A DNA stretch of 12,976 nt from Pseudomonadota bacterium (GCA_018660405.1 JABJKL010000179.1:1-12976), one strand, 5' to 3'. Positions 1 through 8,822 are shown, counted from the stretch's first letter. Numbers and translations: made by a program. Notes: generated from the letters alone by a model not told the origin.

Positions 1-1
1 A

Positions 2-379
2 GATGGCACCGCGACCGCAGAACCGCAAAGCGATGTGGGCAAATGCTATGCGGCAAAAATTAGTCGCACCGAAGCACGTATTGATTGGCACAAAGACGCT
101 AATAGCATCGAACGCAAAATTCGTGCTTTCAACCCCTGGCCGATCTGTACTACATCGTATAACGGAAATGACTTGCGAATTCTTCGGGCAAGCCCCACTG
201 TACGCAAGCATGACGCTTCACCTGGCGAAGTGATCAGTATTGACCAAAACACCCTATTGGTTGCTTGCGGTGTTGATGCGCTCCAGATCACTACGTTGCA
301 GAAACCGGGTGGCCGGGCACTAACTACAAAAGAATTTCTAAACGGTCATAAGGTCGCGCGTGGCGATTTACTAACGTAG
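2..379 (+). CDS. fmt: Methionyl-tRNA formyltransferase, C-terminal part (5' end outside window)
   Basis: Fmt transfers a formyl group from 10-formyl-tetrahydrofolate to Met-tRNA(fMet) in the cytosol for translation initiation. Only the last 125 codons are in the window, read from base 2 to the TAG at 377-379; the catalytic N-terminal domain lies upstream. The visible part matches the C-terminal, tRNA-binding OB-like domain: a KISRTEARIDW segment is followed by IRAFNPWP, both typical of the family, and the end has the usual G-K/R-x-L plus GD pattern. An internal ATG at 35 is only a Met within the frame and not the start. rsmB follows 16 bases later, an adjacency common in gammaproteobacteria (usually def-fmt-rsmB). 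Identity is from recalled family motifs; nothing in the visible part looks damaged. Confidence 0.95.
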   Translation, partial: DGTATAEPQSDVGKCYAAKISRTEARIDWHKDANSIERKIRAFNPWPICTTSYNGNDLRILRASPTVRKHDASPGEVISIDQNTLLVACGVDALQITTLQKPGGRALTTKEFLNGHKVARGDLLT

Positions 380-395
380 CGCTCTAAACCACAAC

Positions 396-1697
396 GTGAA
401 CCAGAAAATCAACCAAACGCGGCTCCAAGCCGCTTTAGCCAGTCGAAACATTATCGATTCCGGCCGCTCTCTGGAGCAAGCGCTCGAAACGGCTAAACAA
501 TATATTGAGGCTGATGATGCCGGGCAGCTACACGCCACGGTTTACGGAATAGTGCGACATTACGAGTCGCTCGAAGCCCTGCTTTCGCCGCTCTTAAAAA
601 AACCATTTCGTAACAAGGACCGCGATATCCATTACCTGTTGCTCAGTGCAATTTATCAATTAATCGCGATGCGAGCTCCCGACCACGCTGTGGTCAACGA
701 CAGCGTAAACGCTGCTACTTTACTTAAAAAAAACTGGGCGAAATCCGTGATCAATGGTTGTTTGCGCGCTTTTTTACGTACCCATGCAGAACCACAAAAA
801 GATTGGTGCACGCCGGCACAAGAGCATCCCGAATGGCTACGCACAAAACTTTGCCAGCAATGGGAAGAGCGGGCTGAAAAAATAATGACCGAAAACTTAC
901 ATCCGGCGGAAATGACGCTTAGAGTAAATCGTAGCAAAACGAATCGATCAGATTATCTGGCACTACTCAATCAACAAAAACTGGCCGCCACAAAGCACGA
1001 CTTCGCGCCCGATGCCATTGTTCTGAAGGACGCTGTATCGGTAGAACAGCTGCCTGGATTCAGCGAGGGGCTGGTATCGGTTCAGGATGCAGCAGCACAA
1101 ATGGCGAGTGTTCTTTTAGACCCCCAACCTGGCGAACATATACTGGATGCCTGCGCAGCTCCAGGCGGCAAAACAGGCCATCTGTTGGAAATTACCGCCG
1201 GTGACCTTTCTTTAGTCGCAGCAGATATTAACGATCAGCGACTGAATCAAGTGCGAGAAAACTTGTCCCGCATAAACGAACATTGCAAACTAGTGGCCGC
1301 CGATTTAACTGCCAACACCGCATGGTGGGACGGGAACTTGTTCGATCGAATACTACTGGATGCGCCGTGCAGCAGCACCGGCGTCATTCGGCGACATCCG
1401 GATATTCTGCGACACCGACGCTCTGAAGACATTGCGCAACTAAACCAGACCCAACTAGCAGTGTTAAACCGTTTGTGGCCGTTGCTCAAAGGCGGGGGCG
1501 CACTACTTTACGCCACTTGTTCGGTTTTAAGTGAAGAGAATGACGCAATAATAGATGCCTTTATTGAATGCCATAAAGATGCAAAACCTTTAACTTTGGA
1601 ACACGCCTGGGCACAAAAAACCCGGCACGGTTGTCAGACACTTCCGATGCAAGGGTTATCGGACGGTTTCTATACTTGCTGGATCGAAAAATCTTGA
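396..1697 (+). CDS. rsmB: 16S rRNA (cytosine(967)-C5)-methyltransferase RsmB
   Basis: RsmB (Sun/Fmu) uses S-adenosylmethionine to methylate C5 of cytosine 967 in 16S rRNA. The product is 433 aa, close to the E. coli length of 429. Residues about 8-130 form the NusB-like RNA-binding domain. The Rossmann methyltransferase domain follows, with the SAM motif DACAAPGGKTGH (251-262), DAPCSSTG (322-329, containing the conserved Cys325) and ATCSV with the nucleophilic Cys375. These two cysteines are the standard m5C-methyltransferase pair. The start is a GTG at 396; there is no early ATG in frame and no strong Shine-Dalgarno sequence. Translation may therefore depend on ribosomes finishing fmt 16 bases upstream (inference). 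It is followed by a 57-base gap and the DUF4390 gene. Confidence 0.97.
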   Translation: MNQKINQTRLQAALASRNIIDSGRSLEQALETAKQYIEADDAGQLHATVYGIVRHYESLEALLSPLLKKPFRNKDRDIHYLLLSAIYQLIAMRAPDHAVVNDSVNAATLLKKNWAKSVINGCLRAFLRTHAEPQKDWCTPAQEHPEWLRTKLCQQWEERAEKIMTENLHPAEMTLRVNRSKTNRSDYLALLNQQKLAATKHDFAPDAIVLKDAVSVEQLPGFSEGLVSVQDAAAQMASVLLDPQPGEHILDACAAPGGKTGHLLEITAGDLSLVAADINDQRLNQVRENLSRINEHCKLVAADLTANTAWWDGNLFDRILLDAPCSSTGVIRRHPDILRHRRSEDIAQLNQTQLAVLNRLWPLLKGGGALLYATCSVLSEENDAIIDAFIECHKDAKPLTLEHAWAQKTRHGCQTLPMQGLSDGFYTCWIEKS

Positions 1698-1754
1698 GCA
1701 TCATAATCACGTTACTAAAACCGTTTTATTCAATGCCCGTGCTAGTCTCATTAC

Positions 1755-2300
1755 ATGTGTAAGAAACTTTGGCATACCAGCCTGTTACTGGTCGCTCTCA
1801 CAAGCCTTTCTGAGCTTGCCCTGGCACAGTTCTCGGTGCAGCATCTTCAAGTCTCAATTAATGATTCAAATATACAGCTAATCACCAAGCTTAACTTGGT
1901 GTTCACCGAGCCGCTACAAGAAGCTGTGGACCATGGCGTCACCTTGCAGTTGGTCACAGAATTTGGTTTCCCACAGGAACATTGGTTTGGCCGCCAGATA
2001 ACGGTACTCAAAGAATTTCGATATTTTCTCTCGCGCTATGCTCTGTCCGGGCGCTATGTGGTTTACCAGCAAGATCGTGACGAAACGCGAACCTTCCCGT
2101 CGCTCACAGACGCACTTGAGCATATTTCAATACCACCGATCGTGCTGATATCCGCAGCTGAAGTGACAAGCAGCGATAACCTTGCTGTGCGTGCTTATGT
2201 CGATACGTATAAGCTACCCTCCCCGCTTCGACTGCAAGCATTTTTCTCCCGGCGCTGGAGCCTGAACACCGATTGGACGCTATGGCCAATTCAACTTTAG
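1755..2300 (+). CDS. DUF4390 domain-containing exported protein
   Basis: A 181-aa protein of unknown function. Residues 1-24 look like a Sec signal peptide: MCKK charged start, a hydrophobic LLLVALTSL core and an ALA/Q cleavage site. The mature protein should therefore be periplasmic. The rest resembles the DUF4390 family as I remember it, with an N-terminal beta-rich part, a central LSRYALSGRYVVYQ segment, a DALEHI helix and a C-terminal SRRWSLNTDWTLWPI end. Proteins of this family are commonly encoded just before an NtrY-like kinase, as here. Its 3' end overlaps the kinase gene (19 bases from the ATG at 2282, 28 from the TTG at 2273), which suggests translational coupling. A role in periplasmic signal input to the kinase is an inference from position only. 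No clear Shine-Dalgarno precedes the ATG. Confidence 0.85.
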   Translation: MCKKLWHTSLLLVALTSLSELALAQFSVQHLQVSINDSNIQLITKLNLVFTEPLQEAVDHGVTLQLVTEFGFPQEHWFGRQITVLKEFRYFLSRYALSGRYVVYQQDRDETRTFPSLTDALEHISIPPIVLISAAEVTSSDNLAVRAYVDTYKLPSPLRLQAFFSRRWSLNTDWTLWPIQL

Positions 2301-4468
2301 TAGAAAAACTTACCCACCCCGCGTTAGCGATAACACTGTCGCTTATTCTTGTCGGTGGATTATTTGGTTTGCTTTCTGTATCGCTAGACTCGAGCACGTC
2401 TGGAAATTTTCATTGGGCAATGCTCATGCTCAACAGTGTGGGGTTGACGGTACTCATTTTGCTTGTGGTACTAAACCTGTTCGTACTGCGCAAACAGTAC
2501 AAAAGCAAGATCCTTGGTTCGAGATTGACGACCAGACTGGTTGGCACTTTTTTTCTGGTAACCGTTATTCCCTTGCTACTGGTTTACTACATAGCGGTTC
2601 AATTTTTAAGCGCTGGCATAGACAGCTGGTTTGATGTCCGTGTGGAACAGGCCATTGATGATGCCCTGCTGTTAGGGCAAACCACCCTCCAGAGCCTGCA
2701 ACAAGGAGCGATTGAAGATATTCAGTCGCAAGCAAATCAGATTCGCGACATTTTTGACCGAAATGAGCTAGCGAGAGCGTTGGATAGCCTACGCCAAAGC
2801 ACTGGATATCAAGAACTTTCAGTCTTCACCCAAAACGGCACGATCATTGCATCCAGCTCTGAAGATGCCCGTGTTTTGGTTCCTGAAACGCCGGACGACA
2901 CAATCCTCTCACAGGTCCGACTCGGGCAATCCTACAGCAGTATTGAACCAGCCTCGGATCAAAATCAATTACTACGCGTTGCAGCGCCCATTTATAGCCG
3001 TGTTATTGGCAGAGCTTCGCGGGTATTGCATGCAAAAATCGCCTTGCCGCTACGCTACGCAAAATTGGCCTCCAGTGTTGACCAAGCCTCAAATCAATAC
3101 CAGCAAATGGTTTTTTCAAGAGAACCAATTCGAGAAAACCTTGCGCTCACTCTATCGGTCATATCGTTGGTCGCGCTACTACTGTCCATTCTGTGTGCGA
3201 TTTATTTATCCCGACGGCTGGTCGCTCCGCTAGGCGAGCTTGCCAAAGGCACCCGCGCCGTAGCCCAGGGCGACTATTCAACCGAGCTTTCTGTGACGTC
3301 GCAAGATGAGCTGGGCGTCCTGGTCGGATCCTTTAATGATATGACCAGTGAGATTCGCGAAGCACAAAAACTAGTGCGCAAAAGTAAAGACGAGTCTGAT
3401 CGTCACAGTGCCTACCTGGAAATGGTTTTAAAGGGTCTGTCTTCCGGTGTGCTGGCTTTTGACGAAAACGATCGACTCACAACCTACAATAAGACCGCTG
3501 AAGAAATTCTGGACACTGAGCTGGCCTCGTGGGTAGGCAAAGGTTTATCTGAGTTGGTTGATGATAGAAACAATTTGCAGCCATTCTATGAAACAATATC
3601 GTCGCGCTTCGCACAAGAAAGCCAGGATTGGCAAGACGAAATAACCATATTGGGCCCGCGCGGGCGCCAGGTATTGATTACCCGAGGCGCGCTGCTGGCA
3701 ACTGACACCAGCAACCACTCGGGCTCGGTGATCGTTTTTGATGATGTCACCGGCCTCATACAAGCCCAAAAGAATGCGGCTTGGGGTGAAGTTGCCAAAC
3801 GGCTCGCACATGAAATTAAAAACCCCCTCACACCGATACAACTATCCGCGGAACGCATACGCCAGAAATTTATGGATCAGGTGAAACCCGCTCAACGCGA
3901 TGTACTAGACCGGGCGACACGAACCATTGTTCAGCAAGTCGAGTCGATGAAGGATATGGTGAACGATTTCTCATCCTACGCGCAACCGGTCAAAGCCGAG
4001 CTCAGCGAAACCAAACTACCGGACCTGATTCGTGATGTCGCGGAACTTCATCACCGGGATGATGAAGCCCTTAAAATCTCGTTCGATATAGACGATTCGA
4101 TAAAAGCCATCCAGTCGAACCCAAGCGCCTTACGGCAGGTGTTGAATAATCTTATTATTAATGCCAAGCACGCCCTGTCTGAGATCGACAAGCCCGTGAT
4201 CACCCTGGGACTACAAAAAGCTGAGGACGTAACCGGTGACTACGTGGATTTATCCGTTGAGGATAACGGCACGGGAATCCCTGAGGAAATGCGAGAATCG
4301 CTTTTTGATCCCTACGTTTCCAGCAAATCCAAAGGCTCCGGTCTAGGTCTGGCCATTGTTAAGCGCATTGTTGAAGAGCACGGTGGTACAGTGTGGGCCG
4401 AGGTCGGCCAGAGCAATGGCACTCGCTTCGTTGTTCGGTTGCCCAGCCTCGGTCATGGCAAAATATAG
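2282..4468 (+). CDS. ntrY: NtrY-like membrane sensor histidine kinase
   Basis: A 728-aa inner-membrane histidine kinase expected to phosphorylate the NtrX regulator encoded next. In order there are three N-terminal membrane helices (about 12-35, 46-69, 86-108), a sensor region (109-285), a fourth helix (286-309) and HAMP (310-363). A PAS-like domain (about 374-490) follows, then HisKA with AHEIKNPLTPIQ (phospho-acceptor His510) and HATPase_c. The ATPase has the N box around Asn627, DNGTGIP (about 661-667) and GSGLGLA (685-691). This is the NtrY architecture, with four TMs rather than the soluble NtrB form. I chose the ATG at 2282; an in-frame TTG at 2273 would add three residues, and neither has a strong Shine-Dalgarno. 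The start lies inside the DUF4390 gene. The signal sensed is not visible from sequence; NtrYX systems have been linked to nitrogen, redox and envelope control. Confidence 0.93.
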   Translation: MANSTLVEKLTHPALAITLSLILVGGLFGLLSVSLDSSTSGNFHWAMLMLNSVGLTVLILLVVLNLFVLRKQYKSKILGSRLTTRLVGTFFLVTVIPLLLVYYIAVQFLSAGIDSWFDVRVEQAIDDALLLGQTTLQSLQQGAIEDIQSQANQIRDIFDRNELARALDSLRQSTGYQELSVFTQNGTIIASSSEDARVLVPETPDDTILSQVRLGQSYSSIEPASDQNQLLRVAAPIYSRVIGRASRVLHAKIALPLRYAKLASSVDQASNQYQQMVFSREPIRENLALTLSVISLVALLLSILCAIYLSRRLVAPLGELAKGTRAVAQGDYSTELSVTSQDELGVLVGSFNDMTSEIREAQKLVRKSKDESDRHSAYLEMVLKGLSSGVLAFDENDRLTTYNKTAEEILDTELASWVGKGLSELVDDRNNLQPFYETISSRFAQESQDWQDEITILGPRGRQVLITRGALLATDTSNHSGSVIVFDDVTGLIQAQKNAAWGEVAKRLAHEIKNPLTPIQLSAERIRQKFMDQVKPAQRDVLDRATRTIVQQVESMKDMVNDFSSYAQPVKAELSETKLPDLIRDVAELHHRDDEALKISFDIDDSIKAIQSNPSALRQVLNNLIINAKHALSEIDKPVITLGLQKAEDVTGDYVDLSVEDNGTGIPEEMRESLFDPYVSSKSKGSGLGLAIVKRIVEEHGGTVWAEVGQSNGTRFVVRLPSLGHGKI

Positions 4469-4491
4469 ATAACTTCCTGTCAAAGCCGCTT

Positions 4492-5859
4492 ATGAACCAA
4501 CGCATTTTAATTGTCGACGACGAACCTGATATTCGCCAAATCGTCGGAGAGATCCTCGAAGACGAAGGTTACGCGGTCGAATACGCCAAAAATGCAGCTG
4601 AAGCTCGTAAGCAAAAAGTCGCCTTTAACCCAGAACTGATTTTGTTGGACATATGGATGCCCGACGAAGACGGAATAGAACTACTAAAAAGTTGGCATGA
4701 AGCACAACAAGTAGACTGCCCCATCGTCATGATCTCAGGGCATGGCAACGTGGAAACCGCAGTGGAGGCCTTGAGGTTTGGTGCCCAGGACTTTCTTGAA
4801 AAGCCACTTTCAACCGCCAAGCTACTGATTACGGTAGAAAGAACTCTGCAAGCTGAGTCACTGAAATCAGAAAACCTGAGACTGCGCGGTCAGCTATTGC
4901 CTGGTACCGACATTATCGGCGAAAGCGTTGCGCTAACCGAGCTGCGACGGCAAATTAAATTGCTTGGCCCCAACGATAGCGCGGTGTTCATAACCGGTGA
5001 GCCCGGAAGTGGCAAAAGTACAGCTGCGCACGCCATACACGCAAGCAGTCCGAGAAGAAACTCTCAACTGGTAGACGTGAGTCTCGCCGCAATACCGCCG
5101 GAAACCCTTGCCTTACAATTGTTCGGCTACGAAAAAGACGGCACGGTTACGCCAGGATTTTTCGAGCAAGCACATGGTGGAACCCTGCTGCTCGACGAGC
5201 TGCTTGATCTGGACCTGGACACGCAGGCCAAACTGCTCAGCGCCTTGCAAGAAAGTAGCTACATTCGGGTGGGTGGCAACACAAAAATGCCTCTTGACGT
5301 AAGGATAATATCGACCACCAGCCAGAATTTGGATTCAGCCGTTGCTGACGCTCGCTTGCGTGAAGATCTGCTATATCGCTTAAACGTTCTACCTATTGCG
5401 GTTCCACCTTTGAGAGATTCCCCTGGCGATATTGAGCTGTTCGCCGAGCACTTTATGAAGCTGACAGCTGACCGCGAGAACCTGCCCCTGCGCCACTATG
5501 AGCCTGGAGCAATCCAGTGGCTTAGGCAACATGAGTGGCCAGGCAATCTGCGCGAATTGGCCAACCTCTCGCACCGACTGTTAGTACTTAATCGCGGCGA
5601 AACAATCTCTGCTGATGAGGTTAAATTAGCACTGGGTAAAACGCTTATCCGCAGCGATAACGACGGTCTGCTCAATGAGTGTCTGGAACTCGATATTCGG
5701 CGCGCTCGCGAACGTTTTGAAGAAGCTTATCTCCGACATCACCTTGTGGAAGCAGGGGGCAATGTGGGTAAGCTCGCGGAAGTCGTTGGGATGGAAAGAA
5801 CGCATTTGTACCGAAAACTAAAAACTCTGGGTATTGACCCCAAAAGCGGCAAAGGTTAA
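4492..5859 (+). CDS. ntrX: NtrX-like response regulator with degenerate GAFTGA loop
   Basis: A 455-aa response regulator, likely the partner of the kinase encoded 23 bases upstream. The receiver (1-120) keeps acidic D9/D10, phospho-acceptor D53 in LLDIWMPDEDG, S82 and K104. The AAA+ domain (about 140-370) has Walker A GEPGSGKS (169-176), Walker B LLLDE (232-236), candidate arginine fingers R290 and R296, and WPGNLREL. The C-terminus is a Fis-type helix-turn-helix (about 423-446, GGNVGKLAEVVGMERTHLYR). The loop that in sigma54 activators reads GAFTGA is here DGTVTPG after LFGYEK, so contact with sigma54 is unlikely. Some NtrX proteins are known to lack this motif and act with sigma70 or as repressors. 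A longer reading from an upstream ATG at 4393 would lie inside ntrY and is rejected because the receiver begins exactly at 4492. Confidence 0.93.
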   Translation: MNQRILIVDDEPDIRQIVGEILEDEGYAVEYAKNAAEARKQKVAFNPELILLDIWMPDEDGIELLKSWHEAQQVDCPIVMISGHGNVETAVEALRFGAQDFLEKPLSTAKLLITVERTLQAESLKSENLRLRGQLLPGTDIIGESVALTELRRQIKLLGPNDSAVFITGEPGSGKSTAAHAIHASSPRRNSQLVDVSLAAIPPETLALQLFGYEKDGTVTPGFFEQAHGGTLLLDELLDLDLDTQAKLLSALQESSYIRVGGNTKMPLDVRIISTTSQNLDSAVADARLREDLLYRLNVLPIAVPPLRDSPGDIELFAEHFMKLTADRENLPLRHYEPGAIQWLRQHEWPGNLRELANLSHRLLVLNRGETISADEVKLALGKTLIRSDNDGLLNECLELDIRRARERFEEAYLRHHLVEAGGNVGKLAEVVGMERTHLYRKLKTLGIDPKSGKG

Positions 5860-5928
5860 ACACTGTGCAGCGGTTCAATAATGCGGACGGATACTTCGCG
5901 GCTCGCCGAGCACCGCTATATTAAGTTG

Positions 5929-5933
5929 AAGGA
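5929..5933 (+). promoter_or_regulatory. Shine-Dalgarno of trkA
   Basis: AAGGA ends 9 bases before the trkA ATG at 5943. It is the clearest ribosome-binding site in the left half of the window, since the neighbouring genes mostly lack one. It supports the chosen trkA start and translation independent of ntrX. Confidence 0.7.
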
Positions 5934-5942
5934 ATACCAACT

Positions 5943-7319
5943 ATGAAAATCATCATTCTCGGTGCCAGCCAGGTTGGGCGGTCCATCTGCGATGTATTGG
6001 TCAGCGAAGACAACGATGTTACGGTTGTTGATCTAGATGGTGCTGCGCTCACCAAATTACTCGATCAATTTGACATTCGGACAGTGCAGGGCAACGCAGC
6101 ATATCCTGCAATTTTGAGTGATGCCGGGGCAGAGGATGCTGACATTATTATTGCCGTAACTAATAGTGACGAGATCAACATGCTGGCTTGCCAGATAGCA
6201 GCAATCAAATTCGGAACCCCAACCAAGATAGCAAGAATTCGTTCCAATCAATACCGTGACAGCAAGGACCTTTTCCACGACAAGGGGCTGACAATCGATG
6301 TGGTCATTAGTCCCGAAGCCATCTTGACCAACCATATATCTCGTCTTGTGGACCATCCAGGAGCCTTTCAAGTGCTCGACTTCGCTGGCGGAACTGTCCA
6401 GTTAGTCGGTGTTAAGGCCTACCATGATGGGCCATTGGTTGGCTCGCCACTGCGCGACCTGAAAAAACACATGCCTAATATCGAAACGCGCGTGGCCGCG
6501 ATATACAGGCGGAACCAAATCATTAAGCCAAAAGGACATACCATCATCAAACCCGATGACGAAGTGTTTTTTGTCGCCGCACGCAAACACATTCGCCGCG
6601 TAATGGGCGAAATGTGCCGCATGGATATAAAGGTGAAGCGCATTTTACTCGCCGGGGGCGGCAATATAGGCTTGAGCCTTGCGCGCACACTCGAAAGCAA
6701 TGGGTACAGCGTCAAGATCATTGAGCAAAACAAATCCAGAGCAGAGGTAATCGCGGGTGAGCTCAACAACGTCGTGGTGTTAAATGGCGATGCTGCGGAC
6801 GCTGATTTATTACTACAGGAAAATATTGAGTCCATCGACGCCTTTATTGCAGTAACAGAAAGTGATGAAGTTAATATCCTTGCGGCCATGGTCGCTAAAC
6901 GGATGGGCGCAAAACGCGTGATGGCCTTGGTGAACCGATCGGTTTATTTGGAAAAACTGGAGCACAACGATATTGATATCGTCATTGCTCCTCGGGAAAT
7001 CACCGTCGGGACTATCCTGGCGCATATCCGCCAAGGTGATGTCGAAGCGGTGCACTCCTTACGTCGAGGCCGAGCAGAGGCCATCGAAGCCGTCGCACAC
7101 GGTGACGAAACCTCATCCAAAGTGGTTGGTCAATACATACGCGACTTACCTTTACCTGAAGGTACTGGAATCGGGGCGATCGTACGCAACAAGCAAGTTG
7201 TCATCCCCGATAGAGATGAAAAAATTGAAACCGAAGACCATGTGATTTTATTCATGGTGGATAAAAGCTGTATTCATAAGGTTGAATCTTTGTTTGAAGT
7301 CGACGTGTCTTTTATATAA
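5943..7319 (+). CDS. trkA: Trk potassium uptake system, NAD-binding subunit TrkA
   Basis: TrkA is the peripheral cytosolic ring that gates the TrkH/TrkG potassium channel and binds nucleotides. The product is 458 aa, the same length as E. coli TrkA. It has two RCK units, each a Rossmann RCK_N plus RCK_C domain: RCK_N about 1-120, RCK_C about 145-222, RCK_N about 231-350, RCK_C about 370-455. The second nucleotide loop is GGGNIG (238-243). The first is GASQVG (7-12), with Ser9 where E. coli has Gly (GAGQVG); acidic D30 ends the second strand. VTNSDEINMLA and VTESDEVNILA are matching segments in the two halves and show the internal duplication. A good AAGGA lies 9 bases upstream. trkH follows after 51 bases on the same strand, so both Trk subunits are probably made together. 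Confidence 0.97.
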   Translation: MKIIILGASQVGRSICDVLVSEDNDVTVVDLDGAALTKLLDQFDIRTVQGNAAYPAILSDAGAEDADIIIAVTNSDEINMLACQIAAIKFGTPTKIARIRSNQYRDSKDLFHDKGLTIDVVISPEAILTNHISRLVDHPGAFQVLDFAGGTVQLVGVKAYHDGPLVGSPLRDLKKHMPNIETRVAAIYRRNQIIKPKGHTIIKPDDEVFFVAARKHIRRVMGEMCRMDIKVKRILLAGGGNIGLSLARTLESNGYSVKIIEQNKSRAEVIAGELNNVVVLNGDAADADLLLQENIESIDAFIAVTESDEVNILAAMVAKRMGAKRVMALVNRSVYLEKLEHNDIDIVIAPREITVGTILAHIRQGDVEAVHSLRRGRAEAIEAVAHGDETSSKVVGQYIRDLPLPEGTGIGAIVRNKQVVIPDRDEKIETEDHVILFMVDKSCIHKVESLFEVDVSFI

Positions 7320-7370
7320 GGGCAGCGCTAAAACCCTAACATTTGAAGCTAGTGTAGTGTCCTAAACAAT

Positions 7371-8822
7371 ATGCAAATTCAGCTGGTAATAAAAATTCTT
7401 GGCTTGCTGCTGATCTCCTTCAGTTCCGCGAATATTCCGCCAATAATCATTTCTCAAATATTTGATGATGGGGCCACACAACCCTTTGTTTATTCGGGTG
7501 CCATTAGCCTTTCTATCGGATTAATACTCTGGTATGCCACCCGTAAAGTTAATCGAGACCTGAGATATAGAGAGGGGTTTTTGGTTGTCGTTCTGTTTTG
7601 GGCCGTTCTGGGCTCTATCGGAGCGCTACCCTTCTTATTGCTTGAATTGCCGACTATTCAACTGGCAGACGCATTTTTTGAGTCGATGTCAGGCCTGACT
7701 ACTACCGGCGCAACCGTCATGCCGCAACTCGCCGAACTTCCGATGGCAATACTTTTCTATCGGCAGCAATTGCAGTGGCTGGGGGGTATGGGGATTATTG
7801 TTCTGGCCGTCGCTATAATGCCAATGCTCGGTGTTGGCGGGATGCAGCTCTTTAGGGCCGAAACGCCAGGCCCAATAAAGGACAATAAGCTAACGCCACG
7901 CATTAAAGAAACTGCAAAGGCTCTTTGGTATATATACGTTGGACTAACACTGGTGTGCGCGCTTTGTTACTTTCTCGCGGGTATGAACTGGTTCGACGCC
8001 ATTTGTCATGCATTTTCAACCGTCGCCATTGGTGGTTTTTCTCCGCACGATGCAAGCCTGGGCTATTTTCAAAGCACTCGCATTGAATGGATAGCCGTGG
8101 TCTTCATGATTATCGCGGCAGTAAATTTCTCACTGCATTTTGTGGCCTGGAAATCACGCTCGCTGCAACGCTATTTGCACGACCGGGAAGTACGCGCCTT
8201 ATTATTAATCCTTCTTCTAGCCGGCGGATTAACATTCATATATTTAGCAAACAATAATGTCTACGATGACAATTCCAAAGCCTTTCAACAAGGAATCTTT
8301 CATCTGGTTTCGGTATTCACTACCACCGGCTACACCTCAAGCGGATTCTATTGGTGGCCTGGGGCTCTGCCTGTCGGGCTGCTGTTGCTAAGCTTTCTTG
8401 GTGGGTGCGCAGGGTCCACCGCAGGTGGTATAAAGCTGCATAGAATTCTTTTACTATACAAACACGGCAAACGCGAAATTGTTCGTCTGGTCCACCCTAG
8501 AGCGGAATTACCCGTCAAATTGGGCGGCACACTGGTTCCCACGGAAGTGATGAATTCTGTATGGGCCTTTTTTTCATTCTACGTTTTAAGCTTTGTTTTA
8601 ATATCCCTGGCAATCGCCGCTCACGATATTGATTGGGTAACCGCCTTCTCCGCCACCGCTGCTTGCCTTAATAACCTGGGCCCTGGACTTGGCGAAGTAA
8701 GCCTTCATTATGGTGATCTGCCATCATCAGCCAAAAGTATTTTGACCTTTGCAATGTTGCTTGGCCGATTGGAACTTTTTACTTTGTTGGTGCTATTTAC
8801 TACAACCTTTTGGCGCAATTAA
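7371..8822 (+). CDS. trkH: Trk potassium uptake system, membrane channel subunit TrkH
   Basis: TrkH is the inner-membrane potassium channel-like subunit that works with TrkA. The product is 483 aa, equal to E. coli TrkH, and strongly hydrophobic. The four selectivity-filter P-loops can all be seen: TTTGAT (Gly113), STVAIGGFS (Gly221), FTTTGYTSSG (Gly320) and NNLGPGLG (Gly437). Also present is GCAGSTAGGIKLHR (345-358), the conserved loop after the third P-loop that helps gate the pore. The ATG at 7371 begins the usual short cytosolic start before the first helix. No clear Shine-Dalgarno is present, suggesting coupling with trkA 51 bases upstream. After the stop comes a 179-base intergenic stretch without a canonical terminator, apart from the palindromic element described separately. 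Confidence 0.97.
   Translation: MQIQLVIKILGLLLISFSSANIPPIIISQIFDDGATQPFVYSGAISLSIGLILWYATRKVNRDLRYREGFLVVVLFWAVLGSIGALPFLLLELPTIQLADAFFESMSGLTTTGATVMPQLAELPMAILFYRQQLQWLGGMGIIVLAVAIMPMLGVGGMQLFRAETPGPIKDNKLTPRIKETAKALWYIYVGLTLVCALCYFLAGMNWFDAICHAFSTVAIGGFSPHDASLGYFQSTRIEWIAVVFMIIAAVNFSLHFVAWKSRSLQRYLHDREVRALLLILLLAGGLTFIYLANNNVYDDNSKAFQQGIFHLVSVFTTTGYTSSGFYWWPGALPVGLLLLSFLGGCAGSTAGGIKLHRILLLYKHGKREIVRLVHPRAELPVKLGGTLVPTEVMNSVWAFFSFYVLSFVLISLAIAAHDIDWVTAFSATAACLNNLGPGLGEVSLHYGDLPSSAKSILTFAMLLGRLELFTLLVLFTTTFWRN

Noticed and set aside
2847..3233. 128-aa plus-strand frame inside ntrY
   Set aside because: Out-of-frame shadow of the sensor region; composition and motifs do not suggest a protein.
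4393..4491. Upstream extension of NtrX from an in-frame ATG at 4393
   Set aside because: The added 33 residues lie in another frame of the ntrY 3' end, and the receiver domain begins exactly at the ATG at 4492.
5894..5922. Possible trkA promoter with TATATT at 5917-5922
   Set aside because: The -10 is fair but nothing near TTGACA lies 16-18 bases upstream, so I do not list it as a promoter.
6057..6889. Long minus-strand open frames within trkA
   Set aside because: They are antisense to a clear full-length TrkA and show no recognisable motifs.
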